In this document: piece by piece, positions 43,856 to 54,009 of the stretch
How positions within the stretch are numbered: the stretch's first letter is position 1
Layout of the letters: each line of letters opens with the position of its first letter
DNA from: Paramacrobiotus metropolitanus
Taxonomy: Eukaryota; Tardigrada; Eutardigrada; Parachela; Macrobiotidae
Reading direction: 5' to 3'
Length of the DNA stretch: 64,000 nucleotides
NCBI RefSeq assembly: GCF_019649055.1
Contig: NW_026570292.1
Coordinates: 248,001-312,000 of the forward strand
Position numbers and translations under genes: made by a program
The notes under the pieces: generated by a model
What the model was told of the DNA's origin: nothing
Databases searched by the model: none
Seen by the model: only the letters and a program-made list of their open reading frames with translations

Positions 43856-46800
43856 TCAGGCACTGCCGTCCGTCTTGATAGCGGGCTCACAAATGTCTGT
43901 ACTTTCCCTTAACAGAACGTGATATTCTTCGTTAAACAGGGTATATGGGTCATCCAATGGCAGGTAGTCTTCTTCTGATCTAACGGAAGAAATATGGCGC
44001 AGACTCTCCGAGAGTTGGGCGAAGGTGGGTCGTTCTCCGGATGTCAAGCTCCAACAACGACACGCCAGATCGTAACTAAATATAACCTGACAGATATGTT
44101 TCGGATAATTAACCTATCGCGCCGTTACATTTAAAATTTTAAAATACGAAGCGGAGAGTGCTTATTATTATTCTAATTAGACTACTAGTTTGGACACTTA
44201 CATAACAGGCGGGCATGCTTCTGGTTTTTCTAAACGTAATCCACCGTTCAGGAAAGATGGAAAATCGGATATATTACGAGCAGTCACAGTGCCGCCATAT
44301 GGTACGGCTCCTAGGCTGAAGATCTCCCAAACTACCACTCCGAATGACCACACATCCGATTTCTCGGAAAACATCCGGTTGATCATGGCTTCCGGTGGCA
44401 TCCAGCGCAGCGGCAGTTCTTCCTGCATTAACCGGTTAACCGGTGTCATTTGTTGCCCAGATTTTTGCTATATGTGTGCTATGTTACAGTTCAGTCTAAC
44501 ACCTCTGGATCAAAGTGGGAAAGTGGTGCGCCTTTTTTTGCCATTCCAAAATCTGAAACTTTGGTGATTAGCCCCTCACAGATCAAAACATTCCGCGCTG
44601 CCAAGTCCCGATGAACAATGGATCTCTTGCTCAAATATTCCATTCCTCTGCTGATTTGGTAAGCAAAGTTGAGCTGCACGCCACTGGACAAATGCTGACC
44701 GTTTCCGTGCTGTTCTTCATTCGCCGACTGATGGGTTTCAAACGGAACTCCCAACGTCCGCGCGTCGCCAAGATGGATCTCCTCATCCAGATGCCGGTAA
44801 GATTTTAAAAACATCAGTAGTGATCCAAACTGCGCGTACTCCATCAGTAAAAGTAATTTTCCTGAAAGCAGGAATGTAAAGTATAGGCCGATGTTCTCAA
44901 ATTTGTACTTTCTGCATTTAGCCATTAAATACGTATGTGACATAACATGTATCTGTACAGATACACCGAACTGTAGAATACAGAAGCACCTTTCACTACT
45001 ATCCCAAGAAGATTTATAATATTCAAATGGCGCCCGGCATGTGCCATAACCTCAATTTCCTGTGTAAGTTGACGGATCTGGCGCGGATCGTGAGCGTTTC
45101 TAATGGTTTTAACTGCAACTTCCATGGTGGCGAATTTTCCATGCAGATCCCTGGCCAGGCCTTTGCACACCACACCAGTTTTGCCCTGACCCAGAATTTC
45201 GTTGGCTAAAAAAGGTTATAACGTTGGGAGCTTATAGGATGATTGCGAGGTCACGCGCTAAGAATAAAGCATAAAAGGAGATCTAAATGAATGCTTGCGC
45301 TAATAGTGCCCCTCTTTATTGGTCAAATCAAATGCAGTGCACAAATTATTAGAAAAGACACGCAAAATACAACAGAAAAATTTCGTTTAGTTTGTGCTAA
45401 TAATGACAGTAGTTGCTAGTGCTACAAACTGCACCGCATAAAGAACAGAACTAAAGAACAGAATAAATAACCAGGGTCTACACTAGAGTATTCAGATAAG
45501 TATTGTAGTTCTGAATCTTGTGATATGTAAAATAAGTTAAGGAAAAAGACGAATTTGGGAAGACTTACTGATATGGACATGGGCTAATGGGACTTCCAAA
45601 AGATTAACGTACTTTTCTAGTTCCACGGGATAATCAAGGCAAAATGATCCCGTCTGAATGCCACCTAAATTGCCCGTTAGACAGAAACTGCCATGAAATC
45701 GGTTGACCGACGGTTTCATTTTATCTCGACGTAGCAACCGTTTCCTGTTCTTGACTATCCCGCATACTATTAACGCTACCGCAGATATCGGGATTACAAC
45801 ACCTAAGGCTATCCATAACGCATGTTCCCCAACACCATTCATTTCATCCACACTCATGAGCAATCTAGGAGCTCTGGGCTTGCACGTGGAATTGCACACG
45901 GCAATGTAGTCAAAGGACCACTCGTCTTTTGGTTCTGCCTGTATGTCCCTGTGGTAGCTTGCCATCATATCGTCTTCAGGATACGCCAGTGGATTAGGTG
46001 CCAGCGTCAGATAGATCCGCAGTGCAGGGAACCCTTTGAAATTCGGCAGCTCCAAGTGCATAATGAGGTCATCGTTTAATAGCCAGCTGATGGAATTCCA
46101 GTTTAGCCAAACCAGTCTGAGTGTGTGATAGTCTCGCGACAAATCTAGAGAACTAGCCGTAACTGTTAGTGCAATGTACAGTTGCTGTTTTATATAATGA
46201 AATCCGTAGCAAATCAAGCAGATACATCTGGGATTACTACCCGAGCAGGTGCGGCTTGAACTGTGCACACGCTGAGCTGCATTTGTGCTGTTAATTCTAG
46301 TTAAGGTGATATGTAATAACTTGATTGCACAAGGTCGAAACGTACCTGACATTCATGGCACTTACGGTATGGCTACCGTTTGCATTGTCCAAATAATACA
46401 CGGACGCTCTCAAAACCGATTGGTTCTGGCTATTTTTGAAATGTTGAAGATCGATCATTTGTTGTCCCGCGTCCTGCAGGCAGCTTGCTGTGGTGCAGAC
46501 AATGATTGGCCCGAGCATTATGGTCGAGAACACGTATCGGACACGCGGAAATTTACACCGCAGGGCTAATTCGGTTTTAGAGCGGTAACGGACAGTGGGA
46601 ATAGTTGCTATAGCGGCACCGCTGAGGATAAACCGGGAAGCGTCGAGTTGGTTTGAAGTGATCAGGTGCAGACCTCGATTATCAACATGTACGTTTTCTC
46701 GTGATATCAGCCTTGTAGCGTTGTCCATGAATGGTTCGAATTCCCCATGAGAAACAACCCATTTCTCGGCTCCGAGTGGTAGTCCATCGAAGTTATCGCG

Positions 46801-46893
46801 GAAGAAGTCGCTATCACTGGCGCACAACGAGACGCCAATCAAAATTAGTAAGCATGTAATCCTAATAAGCCAAAGTTTTCGGCACGCCTGCAT
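43856..46893 (-). CDS. Receptor tyrosine kinase with GH16-like ectodomain
   Basis: Type I membrane kinase, 730 residues. Six exons keep phase: 46893-46346, 46152-45569, 45205-44990, 44861-44503, 44467-44202, 44075-43856. A signal peptide ([18 protein letters not shown]) precedes a GH16/laminarinase-like jelly roll (about 30-270): [44 protein letters not shown], and final strand SFDYIAVCN. At the catalytic position the ExDxxE motif reads MIDLQH, so both glutamates are missing and the domain is probably a lectin. A membrane segment (about 293-315) follows. The kinase has [23 protein letters not shown] and PPEA, so it should be active. The activation loop has no tyrosine. The tail has EDYLPL, DPYTLF and EEYHVLL. 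The 35-bp intron (44502-44468) is unusually short but required by a stop. Confidence 0.87.
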
Positions 46894-47509
46894 ACCTAAA
46901 GGAGAAAAGAAGTACTTACAGTTACAGTGCAGGCTTGCGATATTAACGTCTGATTGAATATCCAAGGTGTTTCGTCAGTATTAGTGTTGAAGTTTAACAG
47001 TTTTGTTGTGATGTTTTTATCAGTTCTTCCCTATAGGCTCATGACGCATGAATTAGCTCACCAAAGTATGCGTCTTGCTTGCTTTAATACTGATACTACC
47101 GCAGCTAAACAGCAATGCGACCATAAAGCCAGTCGGAAACTTTTGACGATCAAGTTGTAAACGAGCGCCACTGCAGTTCGTGTTGACATATTATTATGTA
47201 CGTTGTACGGAGGTCGCAGATCGCTGTAATGGCAGCTTGTAAACGATAATTTTATTTGTGTAAGTTGGAATCAAATTTAAAACAAACCAACACGTATCCG
47301 GGTATTCGCTCAAGGCAGAATTCCGGCACACTTAAAGGAAGCAGCTGCACACAACTAGTGCAATGCAGTACTTGTACAAACATTTACAACACCCAGTCAC
47401 AAACAAGTCACTGGTTCCAAAGGTCAGTGTGCACATACAATTAGCATATAATTTTTTGGAGTAATGCAAGAAAATGGCCAAAGGCCAACGGAACGGTGGA
47501 ACGATTTCT
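46894..47509. other. Intergenic, nothing recognised
   Basis: Promoter side of the GH16-like receptor kinase. No exon or repeat noticed. Confidence 0.4.
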
Positions 47510-48700
47510 CTATTCTTTCCCTACATAGAAAACTGATACGATCACAAACGCTAGGTGCACAAGCCACCAATCGGGAAATGCCAGTTTTGCGCAGCTAGAT
47601 AATATTATGCAAGTGGAATTTCTCACGACAATGTGATCCACGTGAAATTCATTATTCTCTGGGCGCAAAAATTCAGTAAGATTCGATGCTGAAATTTGGT
47701 CAGAATGAGCCGGTTGTGGCAACGCCATCAGAATGAGGTGCAGTTTTGGGAACATTCTGGCTTGGGAAAACGAAAGGTTCAGAAAAAGGTTTCCATCCAA
47801 GCTCCACGTGAGACCGAGACTTGTCCGCAGAAGCTGCAGGGTGTGATAACCAGCCGACAAATCTTTGGCGCTGCAATACAACGCCGTGGTTAAGCCAAGC
47901 CAATTTTTGTATCATAGCGCCACACCTGCTCTAGTAATAAGCAGTTGCAATTATTTCTGCGCATTGTGTTGTTATAGGCTTGGCATCCTTAAAAAACCCG
48001 CAACCCTTTTTTGGCAGGAAGTTGTTAAGCTGCTGAGATGTCGGTAGACCCGGATTTAGCTTTTCATACACTAAACCTCCACGAAAATTGTGTAAACTGT
48101 TAACATTACAGTAACTTTCAGTAGTATTACAGATACATACATCGGGCATTCAGACAAAGGCTGTGAAGTGATGCTGCGCAGAATCTGTAGTTACGAGTAC
48201 TTTACATGCTGATGCGCTAAATCATAATACCTCTCGTAGGTTGCAGTGGAATTTTGGCTCTTGTTGGATATGTCCAGATAGTCCGCTGATGCCAGGAACT
48301 GCCATTGAATAAGTGCAATCCTTTCAATACGAAGGTAAACCTTGGTTGTTTGGCTTTCGGCCAGCGTTACGCTTGCGACGGTAAATGGGCTACGAGGAAG
48401 TCTCACGTTTAAGGTCACTTCAAGGCCTGGTTGGAAATCGATATTCTCAGCCGCGTATACGGACGCACCAGTAAGACGGGACGCAGCGTCTAATTTGACC
48501 GAAGTATTTAAAACAAGTTCATTATTATTAAGTTGCACATTTTCCATAGCAAGATGGACCGAAGTCATTGGTAGGGTGGCACCAAGGACTGTCCACTTGC
48601 CAGCCTCAAGAACCCGTCCATTGAAATCTTCCCGGAATATTTCGCTGCTACAGCCTGTTACCGTACAGATGCAGAACAACAGTACAAAGAACACCAGCAT
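47510..48700 (-). CDS. GH16-like membrane-anchored protein, no kinase
   Basis: Two exons: 48700-48231 and 47870-47510, joined in phase 2 at the same place as in the neighbouring kinase gene; 276 residues. A signal peptide (MLVFFVLLFCICTVTG) precedes a GH16-like domain: FREDFNG-EAGKWTV, NVQLNNNELVL, RLPRSPFTVASV, KDLSAGYHTLQLL, LTWSLDGN, final strand FHVDHIVVRN. No ExDxxE motif is present (IERIALIQWQ occupies the region), so it should not be a hydrolase. A hydrophobic C-terminus (WWLVHLAFVIVSVFYV) could be a GPI signal or membrane segment. It matches the kinase ectodomain along its full length and may act as a decoy or co-receptor (inference). Confidence 0.83.
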
Positions 48701-49489
48701 GATTACTGTTTCTTAACAAAAACCTCTCCTACAGTTATGTACATCGCAGCAGATGGAGTAAGGAGCAAGTCTGTTAGCATGTGCATGTCATGCCATTTCG
48801 CATGATGTACGCGAACAATATTACATTTCCGGTGTGTTTATTCCTTTTATTGCATTATATTTGATCAGTGGTGTAATAAATGCATTCCCTGAGCGATAAG
48901 AGCATAATTTTCTTCAACCTTTAACATCGAAGCAATCTACCCGACAGTACTCTGCAGTTGTACGAGTACATTAGCAGCGTGCATCATTATTTATAGCACT
49001 TTTATCGTCCGTAAAGGATTAAACATGTCTAATCCAGCATATGCAACAATCTGACTCTGTGATTACTATAATCGATGTGCAAGACCTTTGCTTCTTTGTA
49101 AAATACGGGGGCTTTTTTGGTTATAAAGCGTGTTTGCAAGACAACAATCATGTGGAATGAGCTACTCTAGTACTACAACGGAAATTAGTTAGAATTTCTA
49201 AAGCGCTTGCACGTAGGTAACTACGCCAAAACCGCAGACTGACCCAGAACATAATCAAAGCTCTGCTGGGCTTAACAGTAGCTCTACCTAATAATATCGG
49301 AGCCCACTCCACAAAACATTTGGAGACCGATGGAAGTACAGAGTAGAGTACGAAAGGATGGATGGAAGTAGTGTATAACAGTATAAGTAGGCCGTACATC
49401 CATGACAGTTTTTCCATCCTCTTCTTATATTGAATTTAGGGTAAAATGTTTTTAGGGTACCATGACATTACAGTCCTCGCAGAAGCTAC
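48701..49489. other. Intergenic, weak reverse frame
   Basis: A reverse 89-codon frame (49417-49148) begins with a signal-like hydrophobic run (MYGLLILLYTTSIHPFVLY) but has no homologue in the window and may be chance. Nothing else recognised. Confidence 0.3.
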
Positions 49490-49682
49490 TAGTACATATT
49501 ACTCTCTGGACGCAGAAATTCCCTCATATACTTCACGAACATAGTCAAGTTCATTCTAGGCCACGCTCTAGCAAGGGAGAATCGAAAGATCTGAAACGGG
49601 ATCTTCACCCGTAAACCACGTATGATTATCGCTCGTCTTCAGCAGCCGAAGCGCGTGGTATTCCGTCGCTAAATCCTTACAT
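49490..49682 (-). pseudogene. GH16-like gene, exon 2 remnant
   Basis: After a family-type acceptor (ATATTGCAG/A) the frame reads KDLATEYHALRLLKTS and TWF, then a frameshift leads to FSLARAWPRMNLTMF and EFLRPESN, matching exon 2 of the gene at 47510-48700. Internal parts are deleted, stops occur, and no exon 1 is found upstream. Confidence 0.8.
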
Positions 49683-49962
49683 CTGCAATATCGCTCTGAA
49701 TTCTAGAGTAGTGTTCGAAGTTTTGTTCGAACATATTTGCATGCCAGTTGCGGCTTCGATCCAGCATTGCAATTGTTCCAGAAAAGCAAACCATTAATTT
49801 TGTTAATGTGCTCGGCCTTCTGACAAAATCATTTTATGAAAATTGTCGCATTGTCGCGTTTTGTGACATTACTACACTTTTGCTGCAACCATTAAAGTTT
49901 TTTTAATTTTGATATCTCTCAGGTTTTTCATAGGATCCAAGTGGTTAACAATATTGTTTCAA

Positions 49963-50952
49963 CTAGCTGAAATAATACTGCAGATAAAACCAAGGATTGC
50001 CAGTGCCGTTAAAGTACGATTCGGGCCGGACAAGCTGAACATTGTTCCACGACCGCACGACCACCGCATTCATGAGGTTCTGCTCTTTCCCGCCGTTCAA
50101 GCCCAGCTTGAAAAACAGCACCTGCATATTGTAATAATTGCGAATCCAAATTGCCCACGCTTCTTTGTGTCCGGCGACAATCCCCCCACCCACATGATCG
50201 GCAAAAGTATTCCCATTCCGTAAGGTCAGCCAAAAGGACCCATTCCCTCTCTCGTCTTCGTTATACGGACTCATCAAGTTAAAGGTCAGCTTGGAATGAT
50301 CCTGTAATTTATTCCGCACGACGTCGACATTCGGAAAAGTTTTTAGTAAATGCGCTAAATTTGTGTCTCGAAACGATCCAATATCGCACCATAGAAAATA
50401 CTCCGAATTGAAGGCATTTTCTTCGATGGCCTCCTGTACGAACCGCCACTTTTGATTCCACACCACGTAGACTTCCGGTGTGTGGTACCATTCCGGATCA
50501 ATGGATTTGATGTAATTCCATTTGTCCATTTTCGCATATTCCGCTAACTCATCGAATTCTCTTACAATGAATCTGCTCCGATCGGTATAATTACTCCGCA
50601 TATGTCTCAATTTCGGATACATATTTCTTGTTGTATAAATGTATAAATGGCAAGGAATAATCGAGAGGAAGTTGTTAATCCATTCTAAATATTCCGAGTG
50701 ATTGTGCTTCGAAGGAACCGGATAATAAGCCGTTACAACGGTCACGATATTCGATGTATAATTCGGTTTGTCGGAGAGAATTTTGAAATGGATGGTTTCT
50801 CTGTTTTCCGGGACAGAATATCTCCAAAACGATTCCGTATTAATTAAAATAAACGCGCTGGAAACCGCTGTGATAATAATGATCATAACCGCAATATTCC
50901 TATATGAAATTATTTCTGGGCAAATTTTTGTTTTTGCGTAGCGCATACTCAT
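49963..50952 (-). CDS. HtrL/YibB-like putative glycosyltransferase, paralogue 2
   Basis: Single exon, 329 residues from the ATG at 50952 (a second ATG lies at 50946). A membrane anchor (NIAVMIIIITAVSSAFILI) near the N-terminus suggests a type II Golgi protein. Family motifs: TVVTAYYPVPSKH, EWINNFLSIIPCHLYIYT, VVWNQKWRFVQEAI, WCDIGSFR and GGIVAGHKEAWAIW, in the same order as in 33358-34302. The C-terminus (YFNGTGNPWFYLQYY) is strongly conserved between the two copies. The biochemical reaction is unknown; the acidic WCDIG site could bind a metal and nucleotide sugar (inference). Confidence 0.82.
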   Translation of the reverse strand: MSMRYAKTKICPEIISYRNIAVMIIIITAVSSAFILINTESFWRYSVPENRETIHFKILSDKPNYTSNIVTVVTAYYPVPSKHNHSEYLEWINNFLSIIPCHLYIYTTRNMYPKLRHMRSNYTDRSRFIVREFDELAEYAKMDKWNYIKSIDPEWYHTPEVYVVWNQKWRFVQEAIEENAFNSEYFLWCDIGSFRDTNLAHLLKTFPNVDVVRNKLQDHSKLTFNLMSPYNEDERGNGSFWLTLRNGNTFADHVGGGIVAGHKEAWAIWIRNYYNMQVLFFKLGLNGGKEQNLMNAVVVRSWNNVQLVRPESYFNGTGNPWFYLQYYFS

Positions 50953-52284
50953 GGTAACAGGAAACACAAACACAAAGAAAACTTAATCTATATTAGCGCA
51001 CATCCATTTTTGAAAAACGGACGGAAACAAACTACCTTGGTGTCTTTACGATCGATTGCAGTGTGATTGTTCTTCTTAACCGGATGCGCGCAGAGCTGCC
51101 GTATCGGTACTCTTATTACATATTTAATGTGCTAGACAGACCGCCTGTTAGTACGTTGACCGGTGTGATCGTTCTTTGTCGGGAAAATGGTTATACTAGA
51201 TATCCAGCCGGAACGAGTTACGTAATTACAGGTATCGCATGTTTGTGTTTGTTTGTTGCGGTATGGAAGTGTAATGCTTCGATCGCAATTAAGGACAATG
51301 CGAATGACAAATTACAAGATCGTTTATTATGATATTAGTATTATCGTTTATTGATACCCAACTTTTGATTGAATGACATACTCTGTAGTACGTACATAAA
51401 TGATAAACGAACACGGAAACGCGTCATTCTAGCATAACATACTTACTACAGAACTTTAAGGGCTTTCTTGCAGTGTACTTTTGCATATAGAATGATCTAA
51501 CTGTACATGTATTGTTCCTGTATGTGATTTTTATTTTAGTTTTAGGTAGTTTTCTTGAGTACGTATGTATATCTGTACTGATAATACCAAAAATGTTTAC
51601 GTAAATTAGGGTTGCACACTGTACAGATATTGATGCAGCATCAATAATAAAACGAAAAAACTAGAAGCCAGCAACATTCAAGTTTTCGCTAACAAAGGTC
51701 ACCAAAGATACAAGCATACTTGTTGATTATTGTTCTTACTGGCTATTGATTACAGGTTTTGATGTACACCACATGAATAACTTCCGGCTGACACTAACCG
51801 ACAACTGCTTTTACAGCAAAAATGTGCGATGGTGTGTGTACTCGTATTACGAAGATGCAGAGTGCACTGCATATAATATTATATTGATATGAGTACAAAT
51901 ACTGCTGCTTACGATCAACATACGGAAGTTATATACAATTAACTACGAAAAATTTCTTGTCCATAATTTTGATATGGCTTATTGATCCAGACGCCGATAA
52001 TAAATCAATGATTTACTCAACCTAAGAATTAACTTGTCGAGACTTTCCAATCTTTTTCAGTACCTGATAAACCGGAATACTGCGCTGGAAACGCTGCTGT
52101 GTGATTCTGTCCTGCGCATTTTCATGCGGGCAGTTGCTTTGTGGCTTCCGGCATCAATACTGCAATTCAATGTTCACCAGAATTCTCCACAACTTCGGAT
52201 AATACGTGATAACTGACAGATTGGTGTAAAATTTTGATTTGAGCTTTTCCATTTCTTGAACAAAAATAAATCAGTTTACTGGAA
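50953..52284. other. Divergent intergenic region
   Basis: About 1.3 kb between the starts of the HtrL-like and beta-1,4-galactosyltransferase genes. A forward 89-codon frame at 51063 shows no family features. No repeat noticed. Confidence 0.4.
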
Positions 52285-54009
52285 ATGTTTCGGGAAACTT
52301 GCCTACCGCTTGCGATCAGAATAATTCGTACAATAATTATTTGCGCTTTATTCTTCAGTGGCACATATTTATTGATAACGCTATCACCTCCCGGGAAAAA
52401 TAATGCAGAATTTATTGCGTCGGAATCTAACATTTTTCAGCAATTAGTTAAGCCGGACAATGACCGGATCAAGTTTTTTGACACTGTTCCCTCGATATCG
52501 TCCGACGGAAAAATATTGTGTGCAACATTTCCGCCAACTTTAATCGGTTGGCAGAATATGGCACCATTAATATTTCCCGCACCGGAAGGACACATTTCCT
52601 TCATGAATCCCCGTGTACGTTCCGGTGGGCAGTGCAAACCGGAAGACTGCCAAGCCAAACAGAAAGTGGCCATTATTGTGCCTTATCGCAATCGCACGGA
52701 CCACCTGTGTAAGTATTTTATTTAACATAAAAGTTGAATTTTCTTTTAAAACTCTCTCGTTTCTTGTGCCTGCTGGCATAAACGTGTTATAATAATTATA
52801 AAGACTATTTTGAAAAAAAGCAGATTACACATGCGTGAGCAAATGTGTGTGAAAAATAGGCTAACTGCATGGCTTCCAGCCCAATGCAAACCCGTTTATA
52901 CTGTAGAAAATTTTGGATGGGAATAAATTTTCGGTTTTTTGCTTGGTTAAAATCAAAAGGGTAAGGATCAGTTCATTTCCATAATAATCAGAGGATATAT
53001 ATGCCGGGTAAATCTCTGTGGAAAAAAAGGCACGGATTTCTAGGGCAATATAAACCCATGCATCGGTAACGAATTATGGTAGTGCGTATTTCGTATGTGC
53101 TTGTTATGTAAAGTCAAAATGGTAAAATCAAGTTTTTTTTTAATAATAAGAGATTTTGCATGTCGGTCTTTGTAGTTATCTTTCTGCGGAATATACATCC
53201 ATTTTTACAACGCCAGCAACAAGATTACAGAATATTCGTCGTAGAACAAAGCGGCCAGTTGCCATTTAACCGAGGTACTCGTATATATGATAATCACATC
53301 GAGTATGTATGTGATTTGGTTAATATTAGGTAACAGTTTAATAGAAAATGCTGTTTCGAATTCCTTAGGGAAGTTGTTGAATGCTGGTTTCGTTGAAGCA
53401 TGTAAACCCTCGGCGTTTGACTGCGTCGTATTCCATGATATTGATAGTCTACCGGAAAATGACCACAATTTTTATACCTGCACGCAGCAGCCGACGTTGT
53501 TAGCGGTGGCGGTTAGCAAGGAGAACTACAAACTGAAACACTGGAATTTCTTCAGCACTGCGATATCTATCAAACAGGAGCAGTTTTCCGCTGTCAACGG
53601 ATACCCAAATCTATATTGGGGGTGGGGTAAACACTGGCAAACGACGTTTCAGTTTAAATTTTTGTCATAAGCAATTCTTTCGTATCGTGTGTGTATAGGT
53701 TCGGAAGATGATGACCTTTCGGAACGTGTTCGCCACCGGTACGGCCGCATACTCCGCCGACCGAAGGATATCGGCCGTTACACGTCGGTGCAGCACAACG
53801 CTGACACGCTGAATCCGAAGAACGCGCTGAACTACCACATGGCGAAGAGTGCACTGCTGCGCGCCGGCGAAGATGGTCTGAACAGTCTCCGTTATCGCGT
53901 TCTAAGGAAAGAGGAACGGCCGTTGTATACGTGGATTCTCGTGGATATCGGGCAGCCACCACGACTGGTCCGTGTGGACGAAAATATTTTGGGATATCTC
54001 AAAGAGTGA
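52285..54009 (+). CDS. Beta-1,4-galactosyltransferase
   Basis: Golgi type II enzyme of family GT7, transferring galactose (or GalNAc) from the UDP-sugar to terminal GlcNAc or xylose; 376 residues. Exons 52285-52708, 53176-53274, 53330-53626 and 53699-54009 all join in phase 1. A membrane anchor (about 12-32) precedes a stem and the catalytic domain: VAIIVPYRNR, HPFLQRQQQDYRIFVVEQ, FNRGNSLIENAV, the metal-binding DID in FHDIDSLPENDHN, and YWGWGSEDDDL, which is split by the last intron. GLNSLRYRVL and PLYTWILVDI close the fold. All key motifs are intact. Which mammalian B4GALT type it matches best, and so its acceptor, cannot be set by eye. Confidence 0.92.

Noticed and set aside
46725-46745. 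GGTTCGAAT resembling a tRNA T-loop
   Set aside because: It is inside a coding exon and no tRNA cloverleaf can be drawn around it; no tRNA, rRNA or CRISPR array was found in the window.
46893-46965. Upstream extension of the GH16-like receptor start
   Set aside because: The ATG at 46893 directly starts a good signal peptide; the upstream codons begin without ATG and would bury it.
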